A stretch of DNA of 64,000 nt from Annona cherimola. Lineage: Eukaryota > Streptophyta > Magnoliopsida > Magnoliales > Annonaceae. Each line of letters opens with the position of its first letter. Position 1 is the first letter of the stretch. The notes beneath the pieces were generated by a model. It was not told the DNA's origin and did not search any database. It worked only from the letters and a program-made list of their open reading frames with translations. The stretch is taken from NCBI GenBank assembly GCA_030490835.1, contig CM059972.1, positions 49,951,452 to 50,015,451 on the forward strand, given 5' to 3'. This document shows positions 12,156 to 22,835 of the stretch, in pieces. A program made the translations under genes and the position numbers.

Positions 12156-14850
12156 AAGGATTGGTAAAGAGGCGAGAGAAGGAGAAAATCAAGGATGATG
12201 AAAGGATAGGTCTGATGCCACAGAAGTTGGTATCAGAATATGGATTGATAAATAGGCACGGAAAGCAAAGACTTGATATCACAAAGATGATATCTCAGTA
12301 AGGATTGATGGATAGATATAGAAGAAAAATGGAAAATGCTGCAAGAAATAGATTGAGACTATAAGACACATACGGTATATATTGTCTTATTGTGTGTCAT
12401 TATGACACAAGGATATGGTTAACTAAGGAAATGTAGCTGGTCGCTATGTTTCATGAAATAGATGGTATACGAAGGAAAAATGATATGAGGTCAGATGAAA
12501 TGAAGAAGGAGGTAGGAAAATTTAAAGAAAGACAAAGGATAGAAGAGAATCAGAACAGATGACGGGTTATGGAACTCTACATAGAGACCCCCCATACCTA
12601 AGGTTGACAACACCTTACCTAAGATAGCACATGATTGTGCTATATGATACATATGTTTAAGGTATAGAGCCATGGTGACATATGGAAGGCACCAAGGTGC
12701 CAACTTTCTAAGTGATTTTTAGTTTAGAATTATGTTCATGATAAAATGACAGATTATGCAAATATAATCTGTATGTGTAGGGAAAAGCAACCTTACACCA
12801 TGAAATGTGCAGGTAGAAATGAGAAAGGTAGGAAAAAGGGAGTTTCTTTTAACTCCTAATGTATGATGTTTGATACTAAGAAAATATGAATGCATATGAT
12901 TTCATTTAAGTGCTAAGTTATATGAAAAAAGGAAAGATCATTGATCTTTCTAGATTATGTTATTGACTATGTGTGATGATTTTATGATCAGAAATGATCA
13001 TGTTGACTATGTGTAATATGAATGAATATTATAAAGATAAATGCTATTGACATAATGTTATATGTTGCTTTCTACTACATGCTTATCACCTTAGTTTTGA
13101 ACAAGGGATAGGCAGTTGCTGATATGAGTCAACAGGAAAAAAGAGAAGCTAGTAGCAAATCTAAACGATCAAGACAAGTGAGTCCATAAGCTCGTTAACG
13201 AGGGGCAAAATAAACTCTAAGTCAAAGGGATTTGAGGTGTTACCGCTAAGAGTAATATCTCACAGGTAGAAAGAGTAAAGGATAACTGTAACTTTAGAAG
13301 AAACAGTACAAGTAGGCTGCCCAAGATTGTGTGGCTTAGACAAAAGAATAATACAGGGCCTTTGGGAAAATACCCAACAGGACCAATTAGAAGCAGGTGG
13401 AAAAGATAAAACGGTACAGGTAATAAATTTTAACCTAGTACCCAAACCCTTAAAGGTTGATAATGGTAAGATAGAAGTAAATTGAAAGGTAATTGATGCC
13501 TTTCTAGTTCGGTATCCACCTAAGTTCTCAGGTGAATTAGATTTTATTTAGACTAAGCAATGGATGAGTGAACCTAAGAACATGTTCAAAATTTGAACAT
13601 GTAGTCAAATGAAATGTCCAAGCATTGATTGGCAATGCTTGTAAGTAGTAAGAAACCCTAAAATAGCTATTATGTCATAATCAAAGAAGGTAGTCTGGAA
13701 GAATTTGTTAAGAAATATCTTCCAATAGGACACTAGGATGTAACACATGTTGGTAATGAACATGTATAGTCAGGGCAAGGATAACTTGCCACTGAAAATT
13801 AAGGAACCTGGTGTAAGGAAAAGAAATAAATAAGAAAGGTTAACCAATAGCTATAATTGATAGGAAATCTCTGCAAATTAATGCAGAAAAATGTAGCAAA
13901 GCATGTCTAGTTAGCATGTATAGAAGGAAAAGGAGATTACACATATGATACCACAAAAGTTGGTATATCATAGCAAGAGATGATAGAAAAATGAAGGCAA
14001 TAATGATTGCCATAATTCTTTTCAATTTAGATATGATTGAAAGATAGATACGAGAGAAATGATTTCTCTATGATATTCATAAGAAATGAGGTTAGAAAAA
14101 TTTGAAAGTGATAAGGACCCTTACTAGTTTATGGAAACAGGAAAGGGAACTGAGAAAGAAAATATTTTAAACTGGTTTGGTACCGGTATTCCTAATAGAT
14201 AGTCTACGATGGTAAAATCTAGTGGTAGACATTATGAGAAGAAAAGAAATAGATAACTCAGCGAAAGCGACTTTTGCTAAGACATGTATGAAATTTTATG
14301 TATGAAACTCTATATGAGAGAAACTTTTGCTCTATATTATAAAATGAATGTATTAATGATGATATGTGACAATGATTTTTATGAATGAATGGGTTAGCAA
14401 AGGTGTCTTTGCTAAAATGTATATGAAATTGTATGTGAGAGCATTTTTGCTCTTTTGCTATAGAAATGAAGATATTCAAATTATATGAATCGTATGTGTA
14501 AAAAAGGGAGATGATTGTCATAGATTTTTATTTGATATGTTGAAATGGGTAACTTAAGACTTACCCTATGATAAGACGGGAAATGATGCAATTTCTCTAT
14601 GTATAAGAGAAAACAATGTGAAATGACACAGATGAAAGGCAAATGCCAATGAGAAACTCATGTATGAACAAGGAATAGTAGAGATAAGTGATAGGTCTAA
14701 TGGATCAAGGCTAAAAATGCCATTAAGACAGAGTAGCGCAGGGGAAGCGTAGAGAGTCATTGGAATATTAGAAATGATAATAAGTTAGTAAATTATGTGA
14801 GCCTTACCCCCGAGATATGAAATGTAATAGGTTTCGTCCCGAAATCTGTT
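12156..14850 (+). mobile_element. Interior of a gypsy element with decayed gag, no pol
   Basis: The 2.7-kb interior lies between the primer site at 12144 and the polypurine tract at 14851. No long plus-strand ORF survives. Only a decayed gag can be recognised (13489-13790). I see no protease, RT, RNase H or integrase. The stretch is therefore either a large-deletion derivative or a non-autonomous element mobilised by relatives. The short ORFs on the minus strand have no recognisable content. Confidence 0.6.
13489..13790 (+). pseudogene. Decayed Ty3/gypsy gag fragment
   Basis: The plus-strand frame from 13489 reads VIDAFLVRYPPKFSGELDFI, then a stop, then TKQWMSEPKNMFKI. This matches the gag at 2349-2657 (FLAQRPPKFLGEPDP and EQWIIEIKKLFRI). 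Near 13690 another frame gives SLEEFVKKYLPIGH, matching FVEEFNKEYLPVGL of that gag. Several stops and a frame change make it non-functional. The order of the two blocks is preserved. Confidence 0.65.
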
Positions 14851-14865
14851 ATAAGGGGGGAGGAT
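14851..14865 (+). promoter_or_regulatory. Polypurine tract
   Basis: The run AAGGGGGGAGGAT immediately precedes the LTR start TGTGAAACCCC at 14866. It is positioned as the plus-strand primer for reverse transcription and confirms that 14866-19393 is a 3' LTR. Confidence 0.75.
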
Positions 14866-17758
14866 TGTGAAACCCCAACCTAAGTAAGATTCAATGTATG
14901 CATTAGACATATACAAGTGATTTATATGTGAATTAAATGAAGTATTGATGATTTTAGGATTTTATGATATTTTGCAATTAGGGTTCCACTAAGAATGGTG
15001 ATTAAAAATTTAATCGCCGGAGCCCATTATGAGTCAAGGTGACTAAAGGAGCATAATGAGGATTAAAATATGCTAATGTGGCATGAATGTTTACTTTAAT
15101 TTCCATGATTTAATTAATGGAAATTAAAGCGGAAATTTTGGAATTATGTTGGAAAATCATAGAAAATTCATAACTCAACGCCTGTAAGGCGGATTCAAGT
15201 GAAATTTGAGATGGAAGTTGATGATGTTGGGCTTGATATTGTGGAATTATTGAGTTATGAAAATCCTTGATGAAATTGGACTAATAATTTATTGATCATA
15301 TTTCAATTTCAACTATTAACTTCCAACGGCTATAATGGGAGCTAGGAAAATCGGATTGAGATGAAATTCGAAATTGTTGAATGAAATTATGAGATTAATA
15401 TTTTGGAAGGTTTAGATTAAGCTTAAAATGTTGAGAAAATACCTGAATTGAAAAATGTGTATACCGTTGACTTTTACACCTCAAAAGTACCATGCATTTA
15501 AGGCAAAAGGTGCATGAATTGAATGCAAATTTTAATGATCCAAATAGGTGTCAAATGCAGGTGAAATGCAAGTTATTTTATGATTAAAATTGTGTGGAAA
15601 TTCGTGGTTTATGCTGCTGGAATTAATGAGCTAGAGTTGAGCTCAAAGGGAGCTAGGCAAGGTGGCAATGCATGGACGTTCCAAGCAGTTGCTGTTTGGA
15701 TTTTTGTGAAATTTTATTTTATAAATAATTCACATAAATAGCTGACATGTTGGGATATATAAATAATCATTTAATTATGTGAAAAAAATCCAAGCAAATT
15801 CGTGATTTTCAGCTGCCCATGAAAGGTGGAAAAATGGACAGCTTGTGTATGCAAATGACGTCCCATGTTTGATGCTGCTGTAATGAGTTTTATTAATTTT
15901 TTCTAACACCAAATTGATATATGTGTTAAATACTTAAATATGGATTAAGAAAAGTGAAATTATATGCTGAAATTTTGGATTTATATAATTGCCTAAGGTT
16001 ATGTGTCAAAAGACACGTTAAATGGGTGAAAAATGGGTTTCAAACTAGCTGTTTTGGAAACCTATGGCAAGTGGATTTAAATCCCATAAAAATACCCTAA
16101 ATGCAATGGTAATTAAGGATAATTAAACCGCTGAAATATGGATTATATTGCTGACTTAGAAATTTTATGAAATCCATTATGTATATATTGCCAAATGGGC
16201 ATATGAGAAGGAATAGATATGCAAGGATGATGAATGACTTGTGAAATTTGGTTTTGTGAAAAAATGTATGAAAATATGATATATTTCATAAATATATATA
16301 TCTTTTTATCACTTCATGAGGTTAATTTCCAATTTTGGAATTATGTAATGAAGCCTAAGGTCATAACGGGCACCGATGTATGAATTTTAGAAAAAAATGT
16401 GAAAAGTGGTAAATGAAGGTTAATGAACCTATATATGATTATTAATGGATGAATTTTATATGGTCGAATGGATACCCTATTTATGGGGCTATATATGTTA
16501 TGTGGGGCTATATATGTTATGTGATTAGCCAATGAAGCTATTTATGTTTAATGACTTGAGAAGACAAATGAAGGATATCTGTTAATGAAAATGGGTTGGA
16601 AAACTAAATGGAATGCAAGAAAAAGAAATATATGAAAAATCATATTATTTCCATGTAGGCAAGGAAAAGAATGGAAGGAAAAGGGATTATGGCGATCTCA
16701 GGTAAGCAAGCGAACTTTCTAAAATGCCATTTTCTTTCTATGTGATTGATATGATTGAAATGTTTATGTTTTAACGAATGGGCAAGCACAACTTTGAATA
16801 TGACGGCTTTAATGCAAAGCCATAAGTTTTGAAAAATGATGACTTTAATGAAAAGTCTTAAGGTTTGCTTCATGGGAAGCAAGTGATACTTCTTAAGATA
16901 AATAATTTATCCTAAGTGTTGCCAAGGATGGGAATGCTTCAAGTTAATGTAATTGAGAAATTTTGCTTATGAGTAAGCAAGTTCTCCATGCTAATGTTTT
17001 CTAAGGATTTCATGTTTGATACCGATGATTTTAAGAATTTGCTATTAAGCAAGCAAGTTTTATATGATATTGTTTCAACAGCGTTTTATAAGAAAAAGGA
17101 AATTTTACCCTTTTTACAAAATATTGTTTGTAAATGAGTTTTGAGTTATTTCTACAATAACTTGCGATAAACAATGATGAAAAAGATTTTTTTTGCTAGG
17201 TCAAGATAATTAAATAGTAAATGATGGTTTGGACATAGTCCATATGTTTTGAAATGATGTTCGAAAAGTTTTGATTTCCTTTAGATAAGGAAATCTATGT
17301 TAAAAATGTTGAAAAAAATGTTTATACGGATGTGTTAAAAATGGATTTATGGATGACCAACCTCCTATGATTAATTTCATAAAATGGTTTGATTTCAGGT
17401 TGCTTAATGACATACAAAAGACTGAAATTTCCCTTTACGTAAAAATAATAGATATGTGGACAATTATTAAATTTTTAGGCCATGGACAGGGGATAGCATA
17501 ATTGCATAACTTTTGTAAACAAAAGGTCCTGAAATGGAAACCAAGAAAATATTAGAGAAAAATATGATTTATTTATGGAAATCCAAAGGATTTGAAATTC
17601 TTTTATTAAAAGAATTTTAAGATGTATTGTTTCTCAAACATTTTAAATGTTTATCAAAATATTTTAATCAAAATGTTTCTAAAGGAATTTAAGAAAGGTC
17701 ATCCTAAAACTAGATTTTAAATAACAACTTGTTAAAGTGGGTGCGCTCGCTTACAAGT

Positions 17759-17960
17759 TGACACGGACTGCGGTCTGTGAAGTGTTTTTGAAAATTATTC
17801 TTAAATATAGACTTCGGTCTAAGATTTTTGTGCATATGGATGCAGGTTGCGGTCTGTGATCCCGGTTTAAAAGGACATGGGCTGCGGTCTGTGGTTCTTC
17901 AAACCAAACGGACTGCGGTCTGTGGTTCTTCAAACCAAACGGACTGCGGTCTGTCATAAT
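17759..17960 (+). repeat. Tandem GGACTGCGGTCTGTGG repeats in the LTR
   Basis: The motif (A/G)CTGCGGTCTGTG occurs about five times, including two near-identical 32-bp tandem units containing TTCTTCAAACCAAACG (17880-17960). Diverged counterparts are on the minus strand at 52595-52765 in the related solo LTR. Confidence 0.7.
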
Positions 17961-18371
17961 AAAGTACGGTGCACCAGTACAAGTAATAGGCAAGTTGTAG
18001 AGCACGGTTGGGATGACCGGGGCCCACTCTACATAAGGCCAAGTCGCTAAGGGATGACTGGAGTGCCAGCGGCGCCCTCCCTGAGATGGGAGTAGATTAT
18101 ATAAATAGCCGCTGGGCTAGCGTGTTGTTAAGGATTCTCTTCCAAAAGGTAGCATGATCACTTGCTAAGTGTCACTACTGGATTGGGAGAAATGCAATTT
18201 GCATACGTTTTAAAGAGGGTATTTTACACAAAAGTGTAAATAACGGGAATAAAAGGAAATATTTTTATGCAAATGCAGTTATGAAAATGGTTTATGTATT
18301 TCATTTGCCTTGTTGCTATAAACAAGCCCCAAGATGGGGATTATGAAAAAGATTTATGTGAAACTTGGATT

Positions 18372-18639
18372 GGACATAAGAATGTCCTTTTCTAAAGAGC
18401 CTAAATGATAAGGGTTTATGGACATGAGAATGTCCAATGTTAATGTGTTGGAAATAAAAAGTGTTTTAGGACATATGAATGTCCATTGCCAAAGGAAGCT
18501 ATATGAAAGATGTTTTGAGACATAAAATGTCTCTTGGCTAAAGGATTTTATGATGGTTTATGTTAATGATGTTTTGAGACATGAGATGTCTCCTTTGCCT
18601 AAGGATTTATAAGAAAGATATTTTGGACGTAAAATGTCC
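18372..18639 (+). repeat. Regular array of short palindromes in the LTR
   Basis: Six dyads of the form GGACATnnnnATGTCC or GAGACATnnnATGTCTC start at 18372, 18420, 18469, 18517, 18576 and 18625, so they are spaced 48, 49, 48, 59 and 49 bp. A further copy lies at 18819-18834. The related solo LTR has the same array (for example 51963, 52012 and 52059). Function is unknown. Confidence 0.75.
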
Positions 18640-19393
18640 ACTGACAAACGATGATTTCATGTAATGCCTATGAATATTGAAAATGTTCATATAAGAATTA
18701 AAGGGATTCCATCATAGAAGGTAAAACGTGTATGTTTTGCCATAATAGGCCTACACGTGGCTTGTAACTGGTTTTATGAATGAATGCTTAATGAAAAAGA
18801 TTTCATGATGATATTTCAGGACGTACACATGTCCTCAGGGAAAAAAGTATTCCCGATGTTTATGAAAAAGGTTTTCAAGGAAGCCTTGCCCTAAAGATAA
18901 AATGCTTGCTTACTGAGTTGTCACTCACGTTTTGTTTTCCCAACCCTTAGACAGGTACCGAGGAAACTCAGAAGGTTGCGAACCTAAGATGTGGAGGAAG
19001 GTACGTGATGATAGCCTTGAAGGCTATGAGGAATGGAAAAGCATGAATATGCTAAGGTAAGCTAATTGTGTATATGAACTTAGTTAGAATTCTAAGTTTC
19101 ATGTGAGTCAATGACTAAATGTATGCAAGTATGATGTGTACAATGATTGAGTGAATAATGACAGGCATGAAAGGATGTTATGAGTGAAATAATAAATTTT
19201 ATTACAAGTAAAATGTCACAATGTGTGATGATTGTCATGTCAAGTTATGAATGATGATAGATGAATAAATGAAAAAAATTTAAACGTATTCCAATTAAGA
19301 ACCCGCCGCGTGATTAGGGCAACAATCCTGATTCACATTTACCAATCTATAGAATCTTGAGGTAAGGAAGTGACGTCTCGGTTCGGGACACCA

Positions 19394-19452
19394 TAAGAGC
19401 CCTTTCGATACCAAAGTCCTATGTTGGTAGTATCTACTAAATATCTGAAAAC
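19394..19452 (-). pseudogene. Copia pol fragment (RT to RNase H), left remnant of the older Copia copy
   Basis: The minus strand reads as the stretch encoding [17 protein letters not shown], nearly the same as 31393-31445 of the intact Copia element. It continues, after a deletion of about 300 bp of pol, the Copia pol fragment that stops at 36153. The two are separated by element B. Confidence 0.8.
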
Positions 19453-19453
19453 T

Positions 19454-21760
19454 TGATGCGCACCAAGTGCTTGTCGTTAAGAGCACTGTGATCACCAGTT
19501 TAATTAAAATTAACCGAAACACATTAAAGCTACCACTATACGGGTGATAGTGTAGAATAACGGTGAGTCGGGTCGAATCTACAGGGAAGCGATATAGTTT
19601 TGAATTGTTTTTAAGAGAAAGAAAGGGTATAGAGAAGAGAGAGAAAGAAGTCAGAGAGAAGAGAGAGAAATAAATTAGAAAGAGAGAGAAAGAAGAGAGA
19701 AAAGATTAGAAGAGCTGGAGAAATAAAAAGAAAGGGAGACAAGAAGCTAAAAGAAATTATATTAACTAACAACTTAATTAAAACTTTTCTAACAAAGCAA
19801 TAAAAGCTATGAAATTCAACTATTAAAGCAGGAGAGAAAATTATATTAAATTCGATCTAAAAATTACAAAGCAGAAAATAAAGCAGTAAATCTAATCTAA
19901 TAATTAAAACTACAAATTGAAAAGTAATAATTACGAAACACTACAAAGCATAAAACAATAAAATTTACATCACCCGAATGCAAATCTCCCGTAATAGAAA
20001 TTTTATTGCTTGGCCCCACGTCCTTGCTAGGGGTCCCACAAAATGGGTCCCACAAAATGGAGAGGATTGCTTGTGTTGTGTGGTGCCCTTTTCAAGGTAG
20101 GAGGGACCCTCCTTTTATAAGTGTTGGACAGCCCTCTCTCCATTTGAAAAAGTCGATGTGGGATTTCTGGTGAAGTGCCTCTTTTATCGTAGTTGCTCTT
20201 GCTTATTTCCTCTTTCTACGTGAACTTGCTGGTTGATTTCTTCCTGCCCAAAGCCTTGGAATGGTGATGCTTGACTGCTGCCAAAATCGTTGGTTTTGGG
20301 TTCATGGATTGCTCGATTGGAGGGGTTCCGATCAACTTGGGCGGAAGACTGGATTTAGCTTGGGCAGCCGGATTTCAAAATCCATGGCAGCCGGAATTGA
20401 TGAAGATGCTTTGGTTTGGCTTTCAATTGCAGCTTGCCGGATGCAGGGATTGGATTGAGTGCTGAACTTAGGCAGATGGGATGCTATTCGGTAAGAGGAG
20501 AAAATGCGGCAGGGAAATTTGCTGGCTGAAAATCCGCTACTATCCATGCTTTAGTTTCTTATTCGATTGACAAAGGGGAAAATTTGGTGGCTGCCTGTTG
20601 GGTTGTTGAACGCAGCAGTTGGGAAGGGCGCTCTTGATTCGGTTTGGTGCTTGGGATTTTCGTGGGCAGCTGGTTTTTTCGGTTTGGTTGGAAGGTGGGT
20701 TTCCTAGCTGCTTGAGAATGGCGCTGCTGTTTTTGATGCAAGGCTGCTTAGAGATGGTAGTTGAGGTATCGATCGAAGTTAATGAATCTATAATGTGCTG
20801 CTGCTGTAACTCGAAGGAGAACAGGGGATGGCTAGCTATCGGTTTGGGCAATCGAAAGCTGAAATTGCAGCGAAGTGATGGTTGTTAGGTTGGATGACGC
20901 TGATTTGCAGATGGAAAACTGTCGGTGCTGAATTTTGATTTTGATTTGCAACCGGAGCTTACCACTCGATCCCTTTTGGGTTTCCAAATCATCGCCGATT
21001 TGGAGAGAGAAGCTAGTGCAGCTTGTATCGGCCAGTGAAGATTTACAGGTTAAATTGAGAGGGATGCAGCGCTGTCAGGTCGGTGATGGGTGCTTGTGAA
21101 ACGGTGTGGCCGAAATTAATCAAGGGAGATGCAGGGGTAGTTTTCTATCATGAAAATGGGTGCCTTCATCGCCGGATAGCTAAGAAAGTTGGAAGCCTTG
21201 GCCCGAGAAGACGAGATGGGTTGTTTGTCGGTGGCTGGATTTGGGCATTTTTGCTTGCTGCCGTTTTGGGGAAGGTGGAGCACTATAACAGGTGCTCCGG
21301 CGGTGCAGGGTCACGTGTACTCATGCAGCAAACCAAAACGTAGATTTAAATATTTAATTTTTATCAAAATGATTTTAATAAGCTTGCAGAGATTTTTAAT
21401 TTACTTTTTTAGCCCTTTTTGAATTTATTTATTATTATTATTTTTTATGTTAAAATGTTTTGACAGTTTGCTTTATAACCATATTTTAGATTATATTTAT
21501 AACTGTATGTATGATTTTTCCAATTAGATGGTTTTATAATTTTACCCATATTTCAACGTTAAACTTTTCTAGCGGATTTGAGTCATAATTTTATATTTTT
21601 AAGAATGTTGCAAAATGACCCATTTTATAACAAAATTAAAGATTTTACGAAAAAATATCATTTTCATGAAATTCCACTTAAAACCTGCATTTAATTAATG
21701 TTTTAATATTTAACAGTGTGAATTTAATATGAAATTAAATGAAAACTTTTAGACTTATCA
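19454..21760 (-). mobile_element. 3' LTR of element B
   Basis: On the plus strand it runs from TGATGCGCACC at 19454 to GACTTATCA at 21760, so on the minus strand it starts TGATAAG and ends GCATCA. The other copy is 25050-25175 plus 33898-36152. The lengths are about 2.31 and 2.38 kb, the difference lying mainly in a GA-rich tract (19610-19740 against 33940-34135). Short ORFs inside both copies are almost identical but look like chance openings in LTR sequence. They include overlapping plus and minus frames and have no known domain. Confidence 0.85.
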
Positions 21761-21775
21761 CACCCCCCAACTTAA
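21761..21775 (-). promoter_or_regulatory. Polypurine tract of element B
   Basis: The minus-strand sequence AAGTTGGGGGGTG lies directly before the LTR start TGATAAG at 21760. A second nearly identical tract occurs at 22615-22630 (AAGTTGGGGGGTC). Confidence 0.75.
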
Positions 21776-22078
21776 ACATTGCTAGTCCCTTAGCAATGGA
21801 AATAGTTTAATGTATAATTCTCTTTTTTTTTATGATAGTGTACTACTAATTTTTATAAAAATCTAGGTGCACTGCTAATAATGATAGTAAATTTTAGAAG
21901 TAAATTTTCTTAGTGTATATGTGTAAAATATTTTTCATGATGCATATAAAAGATTATAGCACGTGTGTATGTAGACTAATGAACAAATGGGCATTAGGTA
22001 GATAAATTATTTTCAGCTCATCCAATCTAAGCAACATTCATATCAAAATTATGATAGTGACAGTTAATATATTTATAT

Positions 22079-22340
22079 ATGTATATATTTTTAAAATTTT
22101 TATCTTCATCAATTTTTTTATTATTTTTTTTCTTTCTTCCCCTCACCATATTTCAGGATATCTGGGATTTTCCTCTTTTTCTTTTTTTTTTCTTTTTTTT
22201 TATTTTTTTTATTTTATTTTCCTCTCACCGTATTTCAGGATATCTAGGGATTTTCTCTTTTTTTTCTCCCCTCACCATATTTCAGGGTATCTGGGGATCT
22301 ACAAATTTATTTCTTTTTTTTTTTTTTTTTACTAACAGCT
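22079..22340. repeat. T-rich low-complexity stretch with three copies of a 28-bp motif
   Basis: Long T runs are interspersed with three copies of a motif like CTCACCATATTTCAGGATAT followed by CTGGGGA, at about 22142, 22224 and 22272. It lies in the 3' untranslated part of element B. The plus-strand ORFs here are phenylalanine-rich products of the T runs and are not credible genes. Confidence 0.7.
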
Positions 22341-22835
22341 ATCAATTGTAATGCTATTAAATGTTACTTGGTTGGATGAGAGAGAAAAATTATATTATCA
22401 TGATACCCACATGGTTCATTGTTATGTAAGTGCAGTTAGTGCTAATAAAATTTTAAAAATACCATAGAAATATTTTTACAAATATAACTAATTACAGTTT
22501 TCTTCTTCACTTACTACCACGCATAGCAAGTGCACTTTGATTTATCTATATGTTTTTTTTTAGAAAAAAATAGTATATATATTTAAAATTTTTTTTATCA
22601 AGTTAAACAAACCAGACCCCCCAACTTAAATATCGCTATCTTTAATAAACATGCACAAAATATGAAAATAAGATAGCAGAGAAAGAGACAACCTGGGGTG
22701 TAATGATCTGATTAAATTGCTGGAGCTTTTACTTACAAAAAGAAAAAACAAACTAACGGGAAAGAGATACACATGTTAGGTTGCCTCCTAACCAGCGCTA
22801 AGTTTTATGGCTTCAGCCAGACATAATATTTAATG

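Larger units (their letters stand above)
14866..19393 (+). mobile_element. 3' LTR of chromovirus-like gypsy element
   Basis: This 4.5-kb LTR starts TGTGAAACCCCAACC and ends GGTTCGGGACACCA at 19393. It is the same family, in opposite orientation, as the solo LTR at 49195-56820: both share the GACTGCGGTCTGTG repeats and the GGACAT...ATGTCC palindrome array. No genuine ORF lies inside. At 19394 it joins a fragment of Copia pol, so either it inserted into Copia or the two were joined by a deletion. Confidence 0.8.

Noticed and set aside
19447..19453. GAAAACT as part of a target-site duplication of element B
   Set aside because: The right flank at 36153 starts GTTGC and does not match. GAAAA is explained by the Copia flank sequence and by the primer-site side of the LTR.
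20261..21422. Several overlapping ORFs in both strands, repeated at 34653-35814
   Set aside because: They are inside the two LTRs of element B, overlap each other in opposite strands, and their conservation is explained by LTR identity.
22051..22351. Two 90-residue ORFs
   Set aside because: Phenylalanine-rich translations of T tracts, with no start context or homology.
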